64,000 nucleotides of DNA from an uncultured Dehalococcoidia bacterium (GCA_951812395.1 CATOSD010000002.1:124001-188000), one strand, 5' to 3'; shown: positions 38,647 to 47,127, numbered from the stretch's first letter. Notes: generated by a model not told the origin, from the letters alone. Translations and numbers: made by a program.

Positions 38647-40089
38647 GGCCATCTGGTACTCCTGGGTGGCGACTATGATGGAGATGAGAGCCGCAACGGT
38701 CCTGGACGCGGCCTCGGGGTCGCCGTCGAAACTGGCGTGGCCCTGGGAAGCGGCGAAGTCGACCAGCCCGGCGTGCGTGCTGTCGAGCACCTCCAGCGGG
38801 CCGAGCACGTCCAGGCAGGCGTCAACCAGGCCCTCCGGCGTGGGCTCTTCTCCTGCTGATTGGGCCACGCGGTCGATGACGGCCTTCACGCCGGGCCGTC
38901 CCGGGTCGTTCAGCATCTTGCTGGCGAAGTTGACCCTTTGCACGTAGGCGCCGGTGTTTATCCACTCGCTGCCGCCTTGCCAGCCCTCCACGCTGGGTGG
39001 CGCGAGCAGGCCCTGGCCCATGTTGGAGCAGGCGGCGGCGGCCGCGTAGGTGTCCTGGGACGGCAGTTCGACGCCTCCTGCCAGACGCAGCGTGCCGATC
39101 ACCATCTCGGCGGGGCTCTTTATCCTCGCGAACTGGGAGGCTTCGGCCTTGAAGAAGTCGGAAGTGAACAGGGCTCGCAACATGGCTTTTAGGCTGTAGC
39201 CGGAGTCGAAGTAGGCCTGAACCAGGGTGTCGATGGCCTCGGGGTCTCGCGGCGGCGTGTGCGGCCACTGCGGCACCGGCAGCTCGTCGGCCACGAAGAA
39301 GTGGTACAAGTGGCGGGCTATGAAGCGTGCGGTGGCCTCCTGCTTGCAAATGATCGCGACAGCGTCCTCTCCGTTGAATTCGCCCGTCTCCCCCAGCAGG
39401 GTCTTCTCGCCGTGGTCGTGGTCGTCGTCGTTGTACTCGAACTGCCAGGAGATGTAGCCGTATGGCCGGGCGGTGTTGTTGCGCATCTTGATGGACATGT
39501 AGTCGGGGTTGACCACGCTCCAGCCGGTGAAAGCGCGGGCGCACTCCTTGATGTCGTCCTCGGTGTAGTTGCCGACACCCATCGAAAACAGTTCCAGGAT
39601 CTCCCGGCCGTAGTTCTCGTTGATCGACGCGGCGTGGTTGTCCTGGTTGTCGAGCCACATGATCATGGCGGGGTCGCGAGAGAGCTCGATGAGCAGGTTG
39701 TCGAACCTGCCCATGCCGTGCTGCCTGAACATGTCGATCTGCGACGTGACGACACGCGCCTGGATGAGCTTGGTCGCGCCGGTGGCGAAGATGCGATGCC
39801 ACAGCAGGCACATTTTCTCGCGCAGCGGCGATTCGGTCTTGACCATGCGGTAGACCCACAGCGCGGCTGCGGCGGGGCCGGAGCGCAGGTCGGACTGGTC
39901 GACGTGGTACCTGCGGATGAGGTCGTTGGGCAGCTCGTCGGTGCTGGTGGGTTCGAGCAGCTCGTCGAGCGTGGCCTCGTAGCCTAAGCTCATGGCGCGG
40001 TCCAACTCGTCCGGGGTTGCGCCGAAGCCGGCCCGCCTCAGCAGGTGCGCCATCAGCTTGGTGTCTTGTCTGGACTGGACAGTTGTCAT
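38644..40089 (-). CDS. DUF1800 family protein (cassette 2)
   Basis: A 481-residue paralogue of the protein at 29916: LMAHLLRRAGFGATPDELDR, PLREKMCLLWHRIFAT, AMIMWLDNQDNHAASINENYGREILELFSMGVGNYTEDDIKECARAFTGW, LLGETGEFNGEDAV, ATARFIARHLYHFFVADELPVPQWPHTPP and APPSVEGWQGGSEWINTG. The ATG at 40089 has GGAGAG about 5 bases upstream; an in-frame start at 40137 would add 16 Arg-rich unconserved residues. Its stop codon lies at the edge of a palindromic repeat. Promoter module B points at it from about 480 bases upstream, which would give a long leader. Confidence 0.92.
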   Translation of the reverse strand: MTTVQSRQDTKLMAHLLRRAGFGATPDELDRAMSLGYEATLDELLEPTSTDELPNDLIRRYHVDQSDLRSGPAAAALWVYRMVKTESPLREKMCLLWHRIFATGATKLIQARVVTSQIDMFRQHGMGRFDNLLIELSRDPAMIMWLDNQDNHAASINENYGREILELFSMGVGNYTEDDIKECARAFTGWSVVNPDYMSIKMRNNTARPYGYISWQFEYNDDDHDHGEKTLLGETGEFNGEDAVAIICKQEATARFIARHLYHFFVADELPVPQWPHTPPRDPEAIDTLVQAYFDSGYSLKAMLRALFTSDFFKAEASQFARIKSPAEMVIGTLRLAGGVELPSQDTYAAAAACSNMGQGLLAPPSVEGWQGGSEWINTGAYVQRVNFASKMLNDPGRPGVKAVIDRVAQSAGEEPTPEGLVDACLDVLGPLEVLDSTHAGLVDFAASQGHASFDGDPEAASRTVAALISIIVATQEYQMA

Positions 40090-40284
40090 TGCGGCTCTCC
40101 GTGGCAGTGGTTTCGGGACGCTCCGCCGTTCGCGCACATTCGCGTCAATACGGCCGGCGCCGTCTCGGCCAGTGGCCGAATGATACCATACTATGCGCGC
40201 GCCTCAAATGGGAGATTCGGGCGACGTCCTGTTTCGGTTTACCGAGTGCTCCCAGCACCTCAAATGGGGTGTTGTAGCTCGTTT

Positions 40285-40860
40285 GTGAGTCTAACGAACG
40301 CGAAATCTGTTCATTTCTGCGACATTCTGTGCGGTTCGTAGCTGAGAGCGCTGGCGGTCCCGCTCGATTCTGTAATGCCCGGTGCGTTTTTCTGTGACAC
40401 AGAAGTGACACCGCGTGGCCCGTTCGGCAGGCTCAGGGCAGGTTCCGTAGGACAGGGGGGCGGGGTCAGCGGCCGGTGGCCGGCTTTCGACGTCCCAACG
40501 GATGCCTGGCGCGTGATCCCGGTTGGTCGCAGCGTTGCCGGGCCGCGGGGTCGGTCCCTCGCATGAGCGAGAGTAGCACGGATGTGCGGCTGATTCAAGA
40601 CGGTCGACCAAAATGCGGGGTCAGGGTGGATTGGTGGGGAGAAATTGAGCAGGGATGGGGACTGGTGGGACGTGCGCGGGGTTGGATGGGGCAGGGGCGG
40701 GGACGGGTGGCGCGGGAAGGTGACGCTTTTTCGGGGTGCGAGGGCGCGAGTGGATCGGAGTTGGGCGAGGAGGTGAAGCTGCGGTTCGCGTAGGGGTGTA
40801 TGGGGGACGTTGGTTGAGCAATATGGCGAACGTGAGGGCGATGGCCGTAGATTCAGAGTT
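40285..40860 (-). repeat. Leader module B: ~0.55-kb non-coding repeat upstream of DUF1800
   Basis: In transcript sense (minus) it contains CTCTGAATCTACGGCCATCG, TTTCTCCCCACCAATCC, the promoter core, CTCGC-TCAT-GCGAG (a 5' hairpin), CCCCGCGGCCCGG, GGCATCCGTTGGG, CTGTCCTA, GGGCATTACAGAAT, CTCTCAGCTACGAACCG and CACAGAATGTCGCAGAAA. These match module C almost base for base and module A well. An insertion carrying CCTGAGCCTGCCGAACGGGC is present only here. No shared reading frame. It occupies most of the 40090-40941 gap. Confidence 0.8.
40570..40598 (-). promoter_or_regulatory. Conserved promoter core B
   Basis: Minus strand: TTGAAT (40598-40593), 17-base spacer ending CGCACATCCGTGC, then TACTCT (40575-40570), immediately followed by the CTCGC/GCGAG hairpin. 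Confidence 0.7.
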
Positions 40861-40941
40861 GGGTGCGGCTGCAGGCACAAGACCTGGAGTCGCGCCCACG
40901 TGTCGTCTTAGGGAACACCTCGCGCCTCTAGGCTGCCGCAA

Positions 40942-42021
40942 TCAGAGGCAATGTCGGTTAGCCGTTGCGCGGATCTGATCGGCGTAGTCGAGTATTTCTT
41001 CAAGGGACCTGATTAGGTGCGTCCGTTCACGTCCTTCTTCATCGAATACGCCAAGGCGCTTCACCGACTTCGCATTGAAACGCAGCCGGCACAATGGCTT
41101 GCGGTTGTTGTCGTCCAGGAGGATGCCGCAGTAGCTCAGGGTGTCCCTCATGAACACCCGCTCCAGGTCGATAGTATCTTTCAGAATGTCCTTGACTATC
41201 TCAAACCCTTCTAGTTCATCCGCTGTTGTTACTACGCCTCCGTCGCCAGAGGCTGGCTCTTGCACCACGTCAGGTTCGGGTTCAGATTCTGGCTCTTCTA
41301 CGGTGGCTTCGCGGGCGAGTGCGGTCTTCAGTGTAACGTTGATGCGGTCGTTGATGAACTCGCGAAAGGCTTGCTTGACCACCTCGGTAAACCGCTCCAT
41401 CGCCTGCTTGGTCAGCAGCTTTGAATAGACCTGGCGGGCGAGCAACCTGGTGAACTCATCATCGGGATTGTTCAGTTGGCGGGCGAGCACCTGCTTTATG
41501 CCTCTGGTGTACTTGAGCGTGGCCGCCGCTTCCAGCGTCTCTTCCAGGTCAAAGGCGGACTTGGTGAACCGCTTCAGCTCCTCGACCTCACTATCCGTGA
41601 AATCGAGCATGTTGAAATGGAAGAATGGCGTCGGATCCATTACGTTAGGTTGGTCCAGGTCAGAGAAGAATCGATAGACTATGCCGTCGGTCAGGATACC
41701 GAAGTGCGCGTCGGTTACGGTGAAGTATCGGAGCAACTGGGACATATCCACCTGGGACAGGTTGCTGCCATACTTCTTGACCTCGATTACCACGATGGGG
41801 TCGCCTGCCCGCATCAGCGCGTAGTCGACCTTTTCGCCCTTCTTCGTTCCGACGTCGGCGGTGAACTCTGGTATCACCTCGGTTGGGTCGAATATCGAGT
41901 AGCCCATCATCTCCAGGAACGGCAGCACAAGTGCGGTCTTGGTGGCCTCCTCGGTTTCCAGGTATCCAATGCGCTCGCGAAAGCGTCCAGAGCGTATCCG
42001 TACGTCATCTATGAAATCCAT
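40942..42021 (-). CDS. Stand-alone HsdR-N-like nuclease-domain protein
   Basis: The N-terminal 150 residues resemble the PD-(D/E)XK domain of type I restriction HsdR subunits: TKTALVLPFLEMMGYSIFDPTEVIPEF (a helix with the family Glu), KGEKVDYALM (Asp) and PIVVIEVKKYG (Glu-x-Lys), followed by LLRYFTVTDAHFGILTDG. The rest of the 359 residues has helical segments, an acidic Glu/Pro spacer (EEPESEPEPDVVQEP) and a C-terminal beta domain. There are no helicase motifs and no HsdM or HsdS partners, so it is an orphan, as often annotated in bacterial genomes. ATG 42021 has GAGGT about 8 bases upstream. Function is unknown; a nucleic-acid-binding or nuclease role is inference. Confidence 0.8.
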   Translation of the reverse strand: MDFIDDVRIRSGRFRERIGYLETEEATKTALVLPFLEMMGYSIFDPTEVIPEFTADVGTKKGEKVDYALMRAGDPIVVIEVKKYGSNLSQVDMSQLLRYFTVTDAHFGILTDGIVYRFFSDLDQPNVMDPTPFFHFNMLDFTDSEVEELKRFTKSAFDLEETLEAAATLKYTRGIKQVLARQLNNPDDEFTRLLARQVYSKLLTKQAMERFTEVVKQAFREFINDRINVTLKTALAREATVEEPESEPEPDVVQEPASGDGGVVTTADELEGFEIVKDILKDTIDLERVFMRDTLSYCGILLDDNNRKPLCRLRFNAKSVKRLGVFDEEGRERTHLIRSLEEILDYADQIRATANRHCL

Positions 42022-42221
42022 TGGGAGACCTCTTTGTAGCTTGTACTTCGGTGAGAGTATACCATCCATAGGTACGGCGTTCTACTTATAGCCCCGCGAA
42101 TTTGGTTGCAGAGCTTATGGAGTCAGTCTCAAACAAGATTCATAAGTGTCATGGGGAACGTGGATTGCTGACCAGTTGGTTCGATTAGCTCAGCACTCAG
42201 CCGCTGATGCCACTCCCGCGG

Positions 42222-42356
42222 ATGAACGAGGACCCTTTGCGGCAGCAGATCGACGACGTGGTGACAAAGGCGTTGGGCATCGACCCGGACTGGATGGCTC
42301 GAATCCGCCGGGAGCTGGCGCGGGAGCCGTCGGTGACGAACGCGCGGTACGTATGA
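42222..42356 (+). CDS. Small ORF or 3' gene fragment
   Basis: 44 codons: MNEDPLRQQIDDVVTKALGI then DPDWMARIRRELAREPSVTN ARYV. The amphipathic, protein-like composition suggests a real coding fragment, reminiscent of the C-terminal tails of some DNA methyltransferases, but I cannot confirm the family. No ribosome-binding site is clear. It may be the 3' end of a deleted gene. Confidence 0.3.
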   Translation: MNEDPLRQQIDDVVTKALGIDPDWMARIRRELAREPSVTNARYV

Positions 42357-42399
42357 GGGGGTGCGTCCCGCATTCAACGGCGTCTACCGCACGGGGGGG

Positions 42400-42427
42400 T
42401 TGACATAGATAGCCGCGATGTTACAAT
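42400..42427 (+). promoter_or_regulatory. Promoter for a small structured RNA
   Basis: TTGACA (42400-42405) and TACAAT (42422-42427) with 16 bases between. No protein-coding frame starts downstream on this strand before the convergent DUF3800 gene, so the likely product is a short RNA. Confidence 0.65.
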
Positions 42428-42433
42428 TACCTT

Positions 42434-42509
42434 TGCTATTAATGGGCCACTGAGAAGAGCCACTTCGCGCTCTTCCCGCTTAGACGGGATAGGTGGCCCG
42501 ATTCTTTTG
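42434..42509 (+). ncRNA. Candidate three-way-junction small RNA beside DUF3800
   Basis: The predicted ~76-base transcript folds with a closing stem GGGCCAC (42444-42450) with GTGGCCC (42493-42499). It encloses GAAGAGC (42454-42460) with GCTCTTC (42469-42475), and CCCG (42475-42478) with CGGG (42485-42488), one base being shared between the last two. ATTCTTTT follows, as at an intrinsic terminator. Its 3' end reaches the stop codon of the oppositely oriented DUF3800 gene. Structured RNA motifs named DUF3800-I to -XI have been reported near DUF3800 genes; whether this is one of them cannot be settled here. It could alternatively serve only as a terminator. Confidence 0.6.
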
Positions 42510-42512
42510 GCT

Positions 42513-43172
42513 TCAGTAGTAGTACGTGTTTCCCCGACTGAAAACGTCAAACTCAGAAGAGATCTTGTCCTGGATTAGGACGTGGGACCTTAGATCGCCC
42601 CTCTCCCATTTGCGCTGGATCGCCCAACTGCAATAGTCCGCTATCTGTAGCCCAGTGTCTCCGTTGGCTGGCCATTGTGCAGTGGTAGTCTTGAACGTCG
42701 GAGAGACCTGCGACATCACATCGCGCACGCCTCGCTGAAAGCTCTCTAACCCCTTTTTTGTTCCTATGGACGCCGCTATCACGAGCAATTCGTCGTTGAA
42801 TTTGGTGATTCGTTGTTTGACATACTTCATGTGGAGATACCACGCGTACTGATAGAAGCGTTCGTGGCTTGTTCGGAGTTGCGGTTGCGCCTTTCGTTTT
42901 TCCAGGATCGTGGCGTCTATTCGGAAATTGTGCGGCTTGAGCGTAGCAAAAGCCCGGTCTCGGATAGCCTGTTGATCCGTAGAGGCTCGAAACGGCCCCG
43001 GATGCGCAACCCCTTCCCAAGCAAGGTCAAAACGCAATTTCCGTAGATCTTCACGAGCTTGCTGGTCGTCGAAGAAAGTGACGGTGGTTAGGCCGAAACA
43101 GCGGCTCGCCCCGACCTTCAGGCTGAAGTCGAAATTGCCGAACTCATCGGCGAATACGCAGATGCGGGCCAA
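42513..43172 (-). CDS. DUF3800 family protein
   Basis: DUF3800 proteins have a predicted RNase H-like fold and unknown function, and are common on mobile and defence-related loci. The 219-residue product opens with ICVFADEFGNFDFS (the family's DE-x-G motif), has a central helical part with KPHNFRIDATILEKRKA, and ends with the second hallmark GLQIADYCSWAIQRKWERGD, in which the Gln and Asp match the conserved QxAD. I start it at TTG 43172, where AGGAG lies 4 bases upstream; the frame is open to a TTG at 43274, which has no ribosome-binding site and would add 34 unconserved residues. It is convergent with the structured RNA at 42434-42509. Confidence 0.82.
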   Translation of the reverse strand: MARICVFADEFGNFDFSLKVGASRCFGLTTVTFFDDQQAREDLRKLRFDLAWEGVAHPGPFRASTDQQAIRDRAFATLKPHNFRIDATILEKRKAQPQLRTSHERFYQYAWYLHMKYVKQRITKFNDELLVIAASIGTKKGLESFQRGVRDVMSQVSPTFKTTTAQWPANGDTGLQIADYCSWAIQRKWERGDLRSHVLIQDKISSEFDVFSRGNTYYY

Positions 43173-43377
43173 GGCACTCCTATCCCGTCGAAACCACGTC
43201 GTTTCGAGCAGTTCTGCTTCAGCGCTTGGTTTCGTGCACTTATCGTTCCACGCGCTGGTGGTTGTGACGCTCAAATCTTAGCCGGGGTTGGTTTCCCAGA
43301 CAACAGTTGAGTATCCTCCCGGTGACGTCACTTGGGGGGCTATGGGGCTGCGGCGCAAATTTGGTACACTGCCCGCC

Positions 43378-44790
43378 ATGCGATTGCGGCTTCCCCCTCT
43401 GCGGGCACGCGCTAAAGGTCCGCGCGGCGTTCTTGGCGCTCTGCGCGGCGTCTTCTACGGCTGGTATCTCGTTGGCGTGGCCAGCATGATGCTCACCCTC
43501 ATGTCCTTGACCGTGTTTCAGAGCACGGGCACCTACTTCGTCGCGCTCAACCGCGAGTTCGGCTGGAGCCGAACCCTGCTCTCCGGCGGCTTCGCCTTCT
43601 CGCGCATACAGGGCGCGGCCATCGGGCCGATTGAGGGCTTCCTCATCGACCGGTTCGGCAACCGCACCATGTTCATCGTTGGCTTCTCCATGATGGGCGC
43701 GGGATTCCTCATGCTGTCCCAGCTTCGCGTGGGTGTGGTGCTGCTGAACGTGCTCCCCTTTTCCGCAGTGATACAGTATTACATCGCGCTGGGAGTCATC
43801 ACCATCGGCTCCGGGCTGGGCGGTTGGCTCACCATGATGTCCATGGTCAACAACTGGTTCTCCCGCCAGCGTTCCTTCGCCATGGCGACCGCCATGTCGG
43901 GCATACACTTCGGCGGCTTCCTCGTGCCCGTGCTCGCTTACTTCATCGACCACGTGGGCTTTCGCCCGTCGATAATGTTTATCGGCGTGCTGGTACTCGT
44001 CATTGTCACGCCTGTGGCGTTGGTGATGCGAAACAGGCCGGAGGACTACGGGATGCGTCCGGACGGCGACCCGCCGCCACGCTCGACGGCGCAGACCCAG
44101 GACGATACGACAGCCCCCGCGTCCGAGGCGTCAGAAGACGAGCCGGAGTACACCGCCTGGCAGGCGCTCAAGACCCCGGCCTTCTGGGTGGTAACCATCG
44201 TCCACATGTCGTCCACGCTGTCGATAGTGGCGCTCTCGGTGCACCTGTCGCCCAAGCTCGTGGACATGGGCATGTCGCTCACCGGCGCAGGCTTCGTGCT
44301 GTTCGCCTACACGCTCATCGCCTTGCCCCTGCAATTCCTGTCCGGCTACATCGCCGACCGGCTGCCCAAGCCGCCGCTCATCTGCTTCTTCCTACTCACG
44401 CAGACAGCGTCGCTGGTGGTCATAGCCTTCGCCGAGAACTTTTACATGGCCTACCTGTTCGCGCTGCTGTGGGGAATAGCCTTCGGAGGGCGCGGCCCGC
44501 TGCTCACGTCCATTCGCGGCGACTACTTCGGGCGCAAGGCGTTCGCCACCATCATGGGCCTGTCGCAGCTTCCCACCAGCATTGTCATGGTGATAACGCC
44601 GCTATACGCAGGTTACGTCTTCGATATGACCGGCTCTTACTTCATCCCTTTCATCACGTTCGCGTTTTGCTCGTTCGCGGGCGCGGCGTTGATAATGTTC
44701 GCCCGAAGGCCGGACGCGGGCGCGCACGAGCCGTACCCCATCGTCGCGATACTTGGACAGTTGGGGATCGGCTCCGGTCGACGGCAGTAA
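43378..44790 (+). CDS. MFS transporter, paralogue of the carrier at 10326
   Basis: A 470-residue 12-helix carrier. It has VFYGWYLVGVASMMLTLMS for helix 1, REFGWSRTLLSGGFAFSRIQGAAIGPIEGFLIDRFGNR through helix 2 and the signature loop, NNWFSRQRSFAMATAMSG, and a first half ending MRNRPEDYGMRPDGDPPPR. A charged loop of about 45 residues follows (near 240-285) before the second half (TPAFWVV...). The similarity to the 10326 protein is clear throughout, so both probably handle organic anions of the monocarboxylate type. The ATG at 43378 gives a short basic N-terminus; the frame extends upstream to 43288 without conservation. Confidence 0.86.
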   Translation: MRLRLPPLRARAKGPRGVLGALRGVFYGWYLVGVASMMLTLMSLTVFQSTGTYFVALNREFGWSRTLLSGGFAFSRIQGAAIGPIEGFLIDRFGNRTMFIVGFSMMGAGFLMLSQLRVGVVLLNVLPFSAVIQYYIALGVITIGSGLGGWLTMMSMVNNWFSRQRSFAMATAMSGIHFGGFLVPVLAYFIDHVGFRPSIMFIGVLVLVIVTPVALVMRNRPEDYGMRPDGDPPPRSTAQTQDDTTAPASEASEDEPEYTAWQALKTPAFWVVTIVHMSSTLSIVALSVHLSPKLVDMGMSLTGAGFVLFAYTLIALPLQFLSGYIADRLPKPPLICFFLLTQTASLVVIAFAENFYMAYLFALLWGIAFGGRGPLLTSIRGDYFGRKAFATIMGLSQLPTSIVMVITPLYAGYVFDMTGSYFIPFITFAFCSFAGAALIMFARRPDAGAHEPYPIVAILGQLGIGSGRRQ

Positions 44791-44813
44791 GCGCGGAAAG
44801 ACGAAAGATTGCG

Positions 44814-45518
44814 ATGAAGACGCTTGGGCGCGAGTTGGTGGAGCCGTTCAGCCGGTTCTGGGAGCTTTACGGCGACGAGATCGGCATCGCCTGGGAGCTG
44901 GTCGAGGAGGGACACAGCGGCGTGTTCGGCGCGCTTGGCGCGGACCTGACCGCCCCGGCACCGCCCGAGTGGACCAGGCTGCCCGACGACGATCTGGCGT
45001 ACCACGCAGCCCACGAACTCGCCCACGCGCTGCTGCGCCGGCGCGGCTTCCCACACACCGCGCGAGGTCGCGGCTACGGTCCACGTACCGCCGAGGCCCG
45101 CATCGGCGGCGACATCGAGGAGATGGTGATTCACCCCGCTCTGGACGCTCTCATCATGCCCCTGGGCTTCACCAAGCGCAGCATCCAGGCTCGCATGTTG
45201 AAAGGCGCCCTCAACGGCGTGCGCCACAGCCCACCGCCCGCGAGCGGCACGCCCTGGTTCTACACCTGGGCCATCAGGTACTGCGAGCTGGAGCTCGACC
45301 TGCCGCCCCAGGACTGGAGGCCGCTTGCCAGGCTCTACGAGGCGCGCAGCTCCGCCGTGTGCGAGCTTGGTCGGGAACTCCTCGGCATCATGCGCTCCGT
45401 CGGATGGGGCACGCGGGAGCAGGCGTTGAGCGCCATGGTCGACGTGCGGGACACGCTCGGTCTCAGCGTCGACGACCGGGTGCTTGTAATCGACCCCGTA
45501 ACGGGCGATCGGCACTAG
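44814..45518 (+). CDS. Protein with a HExxH metalloprotease-like motif, family unknown
   Basis: I do not recognise a family. The 234-residue protein contains HAAHELAHALLRRRGFP; HELAH (residues 67-71) is an exact HExxH zinc-binding motif in a helix, as in IrrE-like and other gluzincin peptidases. About 30 residues later comes IGGDIEEMVIHPALDAL, whose Asp or Glu residues could supply the third ligand. The remainder is helical with a C-terminal MVDVRDTLGLSVDDRVLVID. There is no signal peptide. The ATG at 44814 lies 23 bases after the MFS gene, suggesting co-transcription. Peptidase activity is inference from one motif. Confidence 0.7.
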   Translation: MKTLGRELVEPFSRFWELYGDEIGIAWELVEEGHSGVFGALGADLTAPAPPEWTRLPDDDLAYHAAHELAHALLRRRGFPHTARGRGYGPRTAEARIGGDIEEMVIHPALDALIMPLGFTKRSIQARMLKGALNGVRHSPPPASGTPWFYTWAIRYCELELDLPPQDWRPLARLYEARSSAVCELGRELLGIMRSVGWGTREQALSAMVDVRDTLGLSVDDRVLVIDPVTGDRH

Positions 45519-45715
45519 CCAGGTTCGGCGTGGGAATCTTGCAGGGACGCCCGGAATTCGTGGGAGAGGAAGCGGCGGCCCAGGCGGCGCTGATCTGCCG
45601 AATGTCGCGGACTCGCGCCCACCGCCCAAATTGACACCCGCACCTGCCGACGCTAGAATTGGGAACACTACCACAAGGGCGGCGCACGCTCATATCAGGG
45701 CACAGGAGTACCGCA

Positions 45716-46030
45716 GTGACACAGCAAACTTACATCACCCGCGACCAGGTTTACGACGCCCTCAAGGACGTTTACGACCCCGAAATCCCCGTGAACGTGG
45801 TCGACCTCGGCCTCGTGTACGACGTGCAGGTAGAGGAAGGCGACGTCGAGGTGAAGATGACGCTCACGTTCGCCGGCTGCGGCATGGGCCCCTACATCGG
45901 CCAGCAGGCCGAGTGGCGCATTGCCGAGCTCGACGGCGTTGAGGACGTCAACGTGGAGTTGGTCTACGACCCGCCCTGGACGCCCGACATGATCACCGAA
46001 GACGGCAAGAAGATGCTGGGGCTCGACTAG
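45716..46030 (+). CDS. MIP18/DUF59 (SufT/PaaD-type) Fe-S assembly factor
   Basis: A 104-residue protein of the DUF59 family, which assists maturation of Fe-S proteins. It has VYDALKDVYDPEIPVNVVDLGLVYDVQVEEG (the DPE-x-P-x-N-x-x-DLG signature), then VKMTLTFAGCGMGPYIGQQAEWRI with the conserved Cys, and VELVYDPPWTPDMITEDGKKMLGL, the standard ending. The GTG at 45716 has AGGAG about 7 bases upstream. The Mrp-type ATPase follows 193 bases downstream. In many Mrp proteins a DUF59 domain is fused to the N-terminus; here the two are separate genes. Confidence 0.92.
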   Translation: MTQQTYITRDQVYDALKDVYDPEIPVNVVDLGLVYDVQVEEGDVEVKMTLTFAGCGMGPYIGQQAEWRIAELDGVEDVNVELVYDPPWTPDMITEDGKKMLGLD

Positions 46031-46223
46031 CCCCCACCCCACGCGGAACCGCGTTTCTCGCAAGAGTCCGGCCGCCGCGGCAGTCTTTCGCGCTACGCCT
46101 TGTACAGCCCCATCATCGCCGTAGCGCGGGCTTCAATCCCGCCCGACTTGCACTAGATCCCCTCCCACTTGGTGAGAGGAGGCCAGCGGCGAACAACCGC
46201 ACCCAGTTAGGAGTACCCAGCCG

Positions 46224-47057
46224 ATGAACCAGCCACAGGCCGCCCAGGCGCGCGCCCGCATCGAGGCGATGAAGCGCCAGTTCGAGCAGCGGCGCGCAAT
46301 CGCCAACGCCCTGGGGCAGATCAAGTACAAGGTCGGCGTCTACAGCGGCAAGGGCGGTGTCGGCAAGACTACCGTCGCCGTCAACCTCGCCGTAACCCTC
46401 GCCCAGCAGGGCGCCGCCGTCGGCATTCTGGACGTGGACATCGACTGCCCCAACGTCGTCCGCGCAATGAAGGTCTACGACCCCCCCGAGGTCGGCGAAG
46501 ACAAGCGCATGATCCCCGCCGAGCGCTTCGACGTCAAGGTCATGTCCATGGGCTTCTTCCAGCAGAAAGAGGAGGAGGCCATCATCTGGCGCGGCCCCAT
46601 GGTCCACAACGCCATCAACCAACTCCTCCAGAGCACCGACTGGGGTGAGCTCGACTACCTCATCATCGACCTGCCCCCCGGCACCTCTGACGCGCCGCTC
46701 ACGGTCATGCAAACCCTGGACATGGATGGCTTCATCGTGGTCACCACACCCCAGGAGCTGGCCAAGATAGACGCCATGCGCTCGATCAACATGATCCGCA
46801 CGCTCAAGGTGAACGTGCTCGGCGTGGTCGAGAACTTCTCCGGCGAGATATTCGGCTCCGGCGCCGGCGAGGAGCTGGCCGAGGAGCTGGACCTGCGCTT
46901 CTTGGGCCGCGTCGAGCTGCGCGGCGAGTACCGCGACACCTCCCGGCCCACCGTGCTCTCCAGCAAGGCCGTGCTGCGCGAGTTCGAGCACATCGCCGAC
47001 GAGGCCAAAGCGGCGCTAGAAGAGGAAGTCCAGTCCTCCCCCGCCCCCGCGGAGTAG
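46224..47057 (+). CDS. Mrp/ApbC/NBP35-type P-loop ATPase
   Basis: An Fe-S cluster carrier-type ATPase of the MinD/Mrp family, 277 residues. It has the deviant Walker A GKGGVGKTT (near 43-51), LDVDIDCPNVVRAM, RGPMVHNAINQLLQSTDWGELDYLIIDLPPGTSDAPLT (the Mrp family signature) and VVTTPQELAKIDAMRSINM. The C-terminal CxxC that normally binds the bridging cluster (in VVENMS-x-F-x-C-x-x-C) is missing: the segment reads VVENFSGEIFGSGAGEEL. The protein may therefore bind clusters differently or act only as an ATPase. The DUF59 gene upstream and the PaREP1/HEPN gene 70 bases downstream run in the same direction. Confidence 0.9.
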   Translation: MNQPQAAQARARIEAMKRQFEQRRAIANALGQIKYKVGVYSGKGGVGKTTVAVNLAVTLAQQGAAVGILDVDIDCPNVVRAMKVYDPPEVGEDKRMIPAERFDVKVMSMGFFQQKEEEAIIWRGPMVHNAINQLLQSTDWGELDYLIIDLPPGTSDAPLTVMQTLDMDGFIVVTTPQELAKIDAMRSINMIRTLKVNVLGVVENFSGEIFGSGAGEELAEELDLRFLGRVELRGEYRDTSRPTVLSSKAVLREFEHIADEAKAALEEEVQSSPAPAE

Positions 47058-47127
47058 GGCCTCGGCGAGGGCGAACCCCGGCGGCATTCAGCCGCTATAG
47101 TTCAATGACGCCCACGGAGGATCTCCC

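Noticed and set aside
42181..42215. tRNA-like TTCGATTAGCTCAGC
   Set aside because: There is no paired acceptor stem, anticodon arm or T arm around it.
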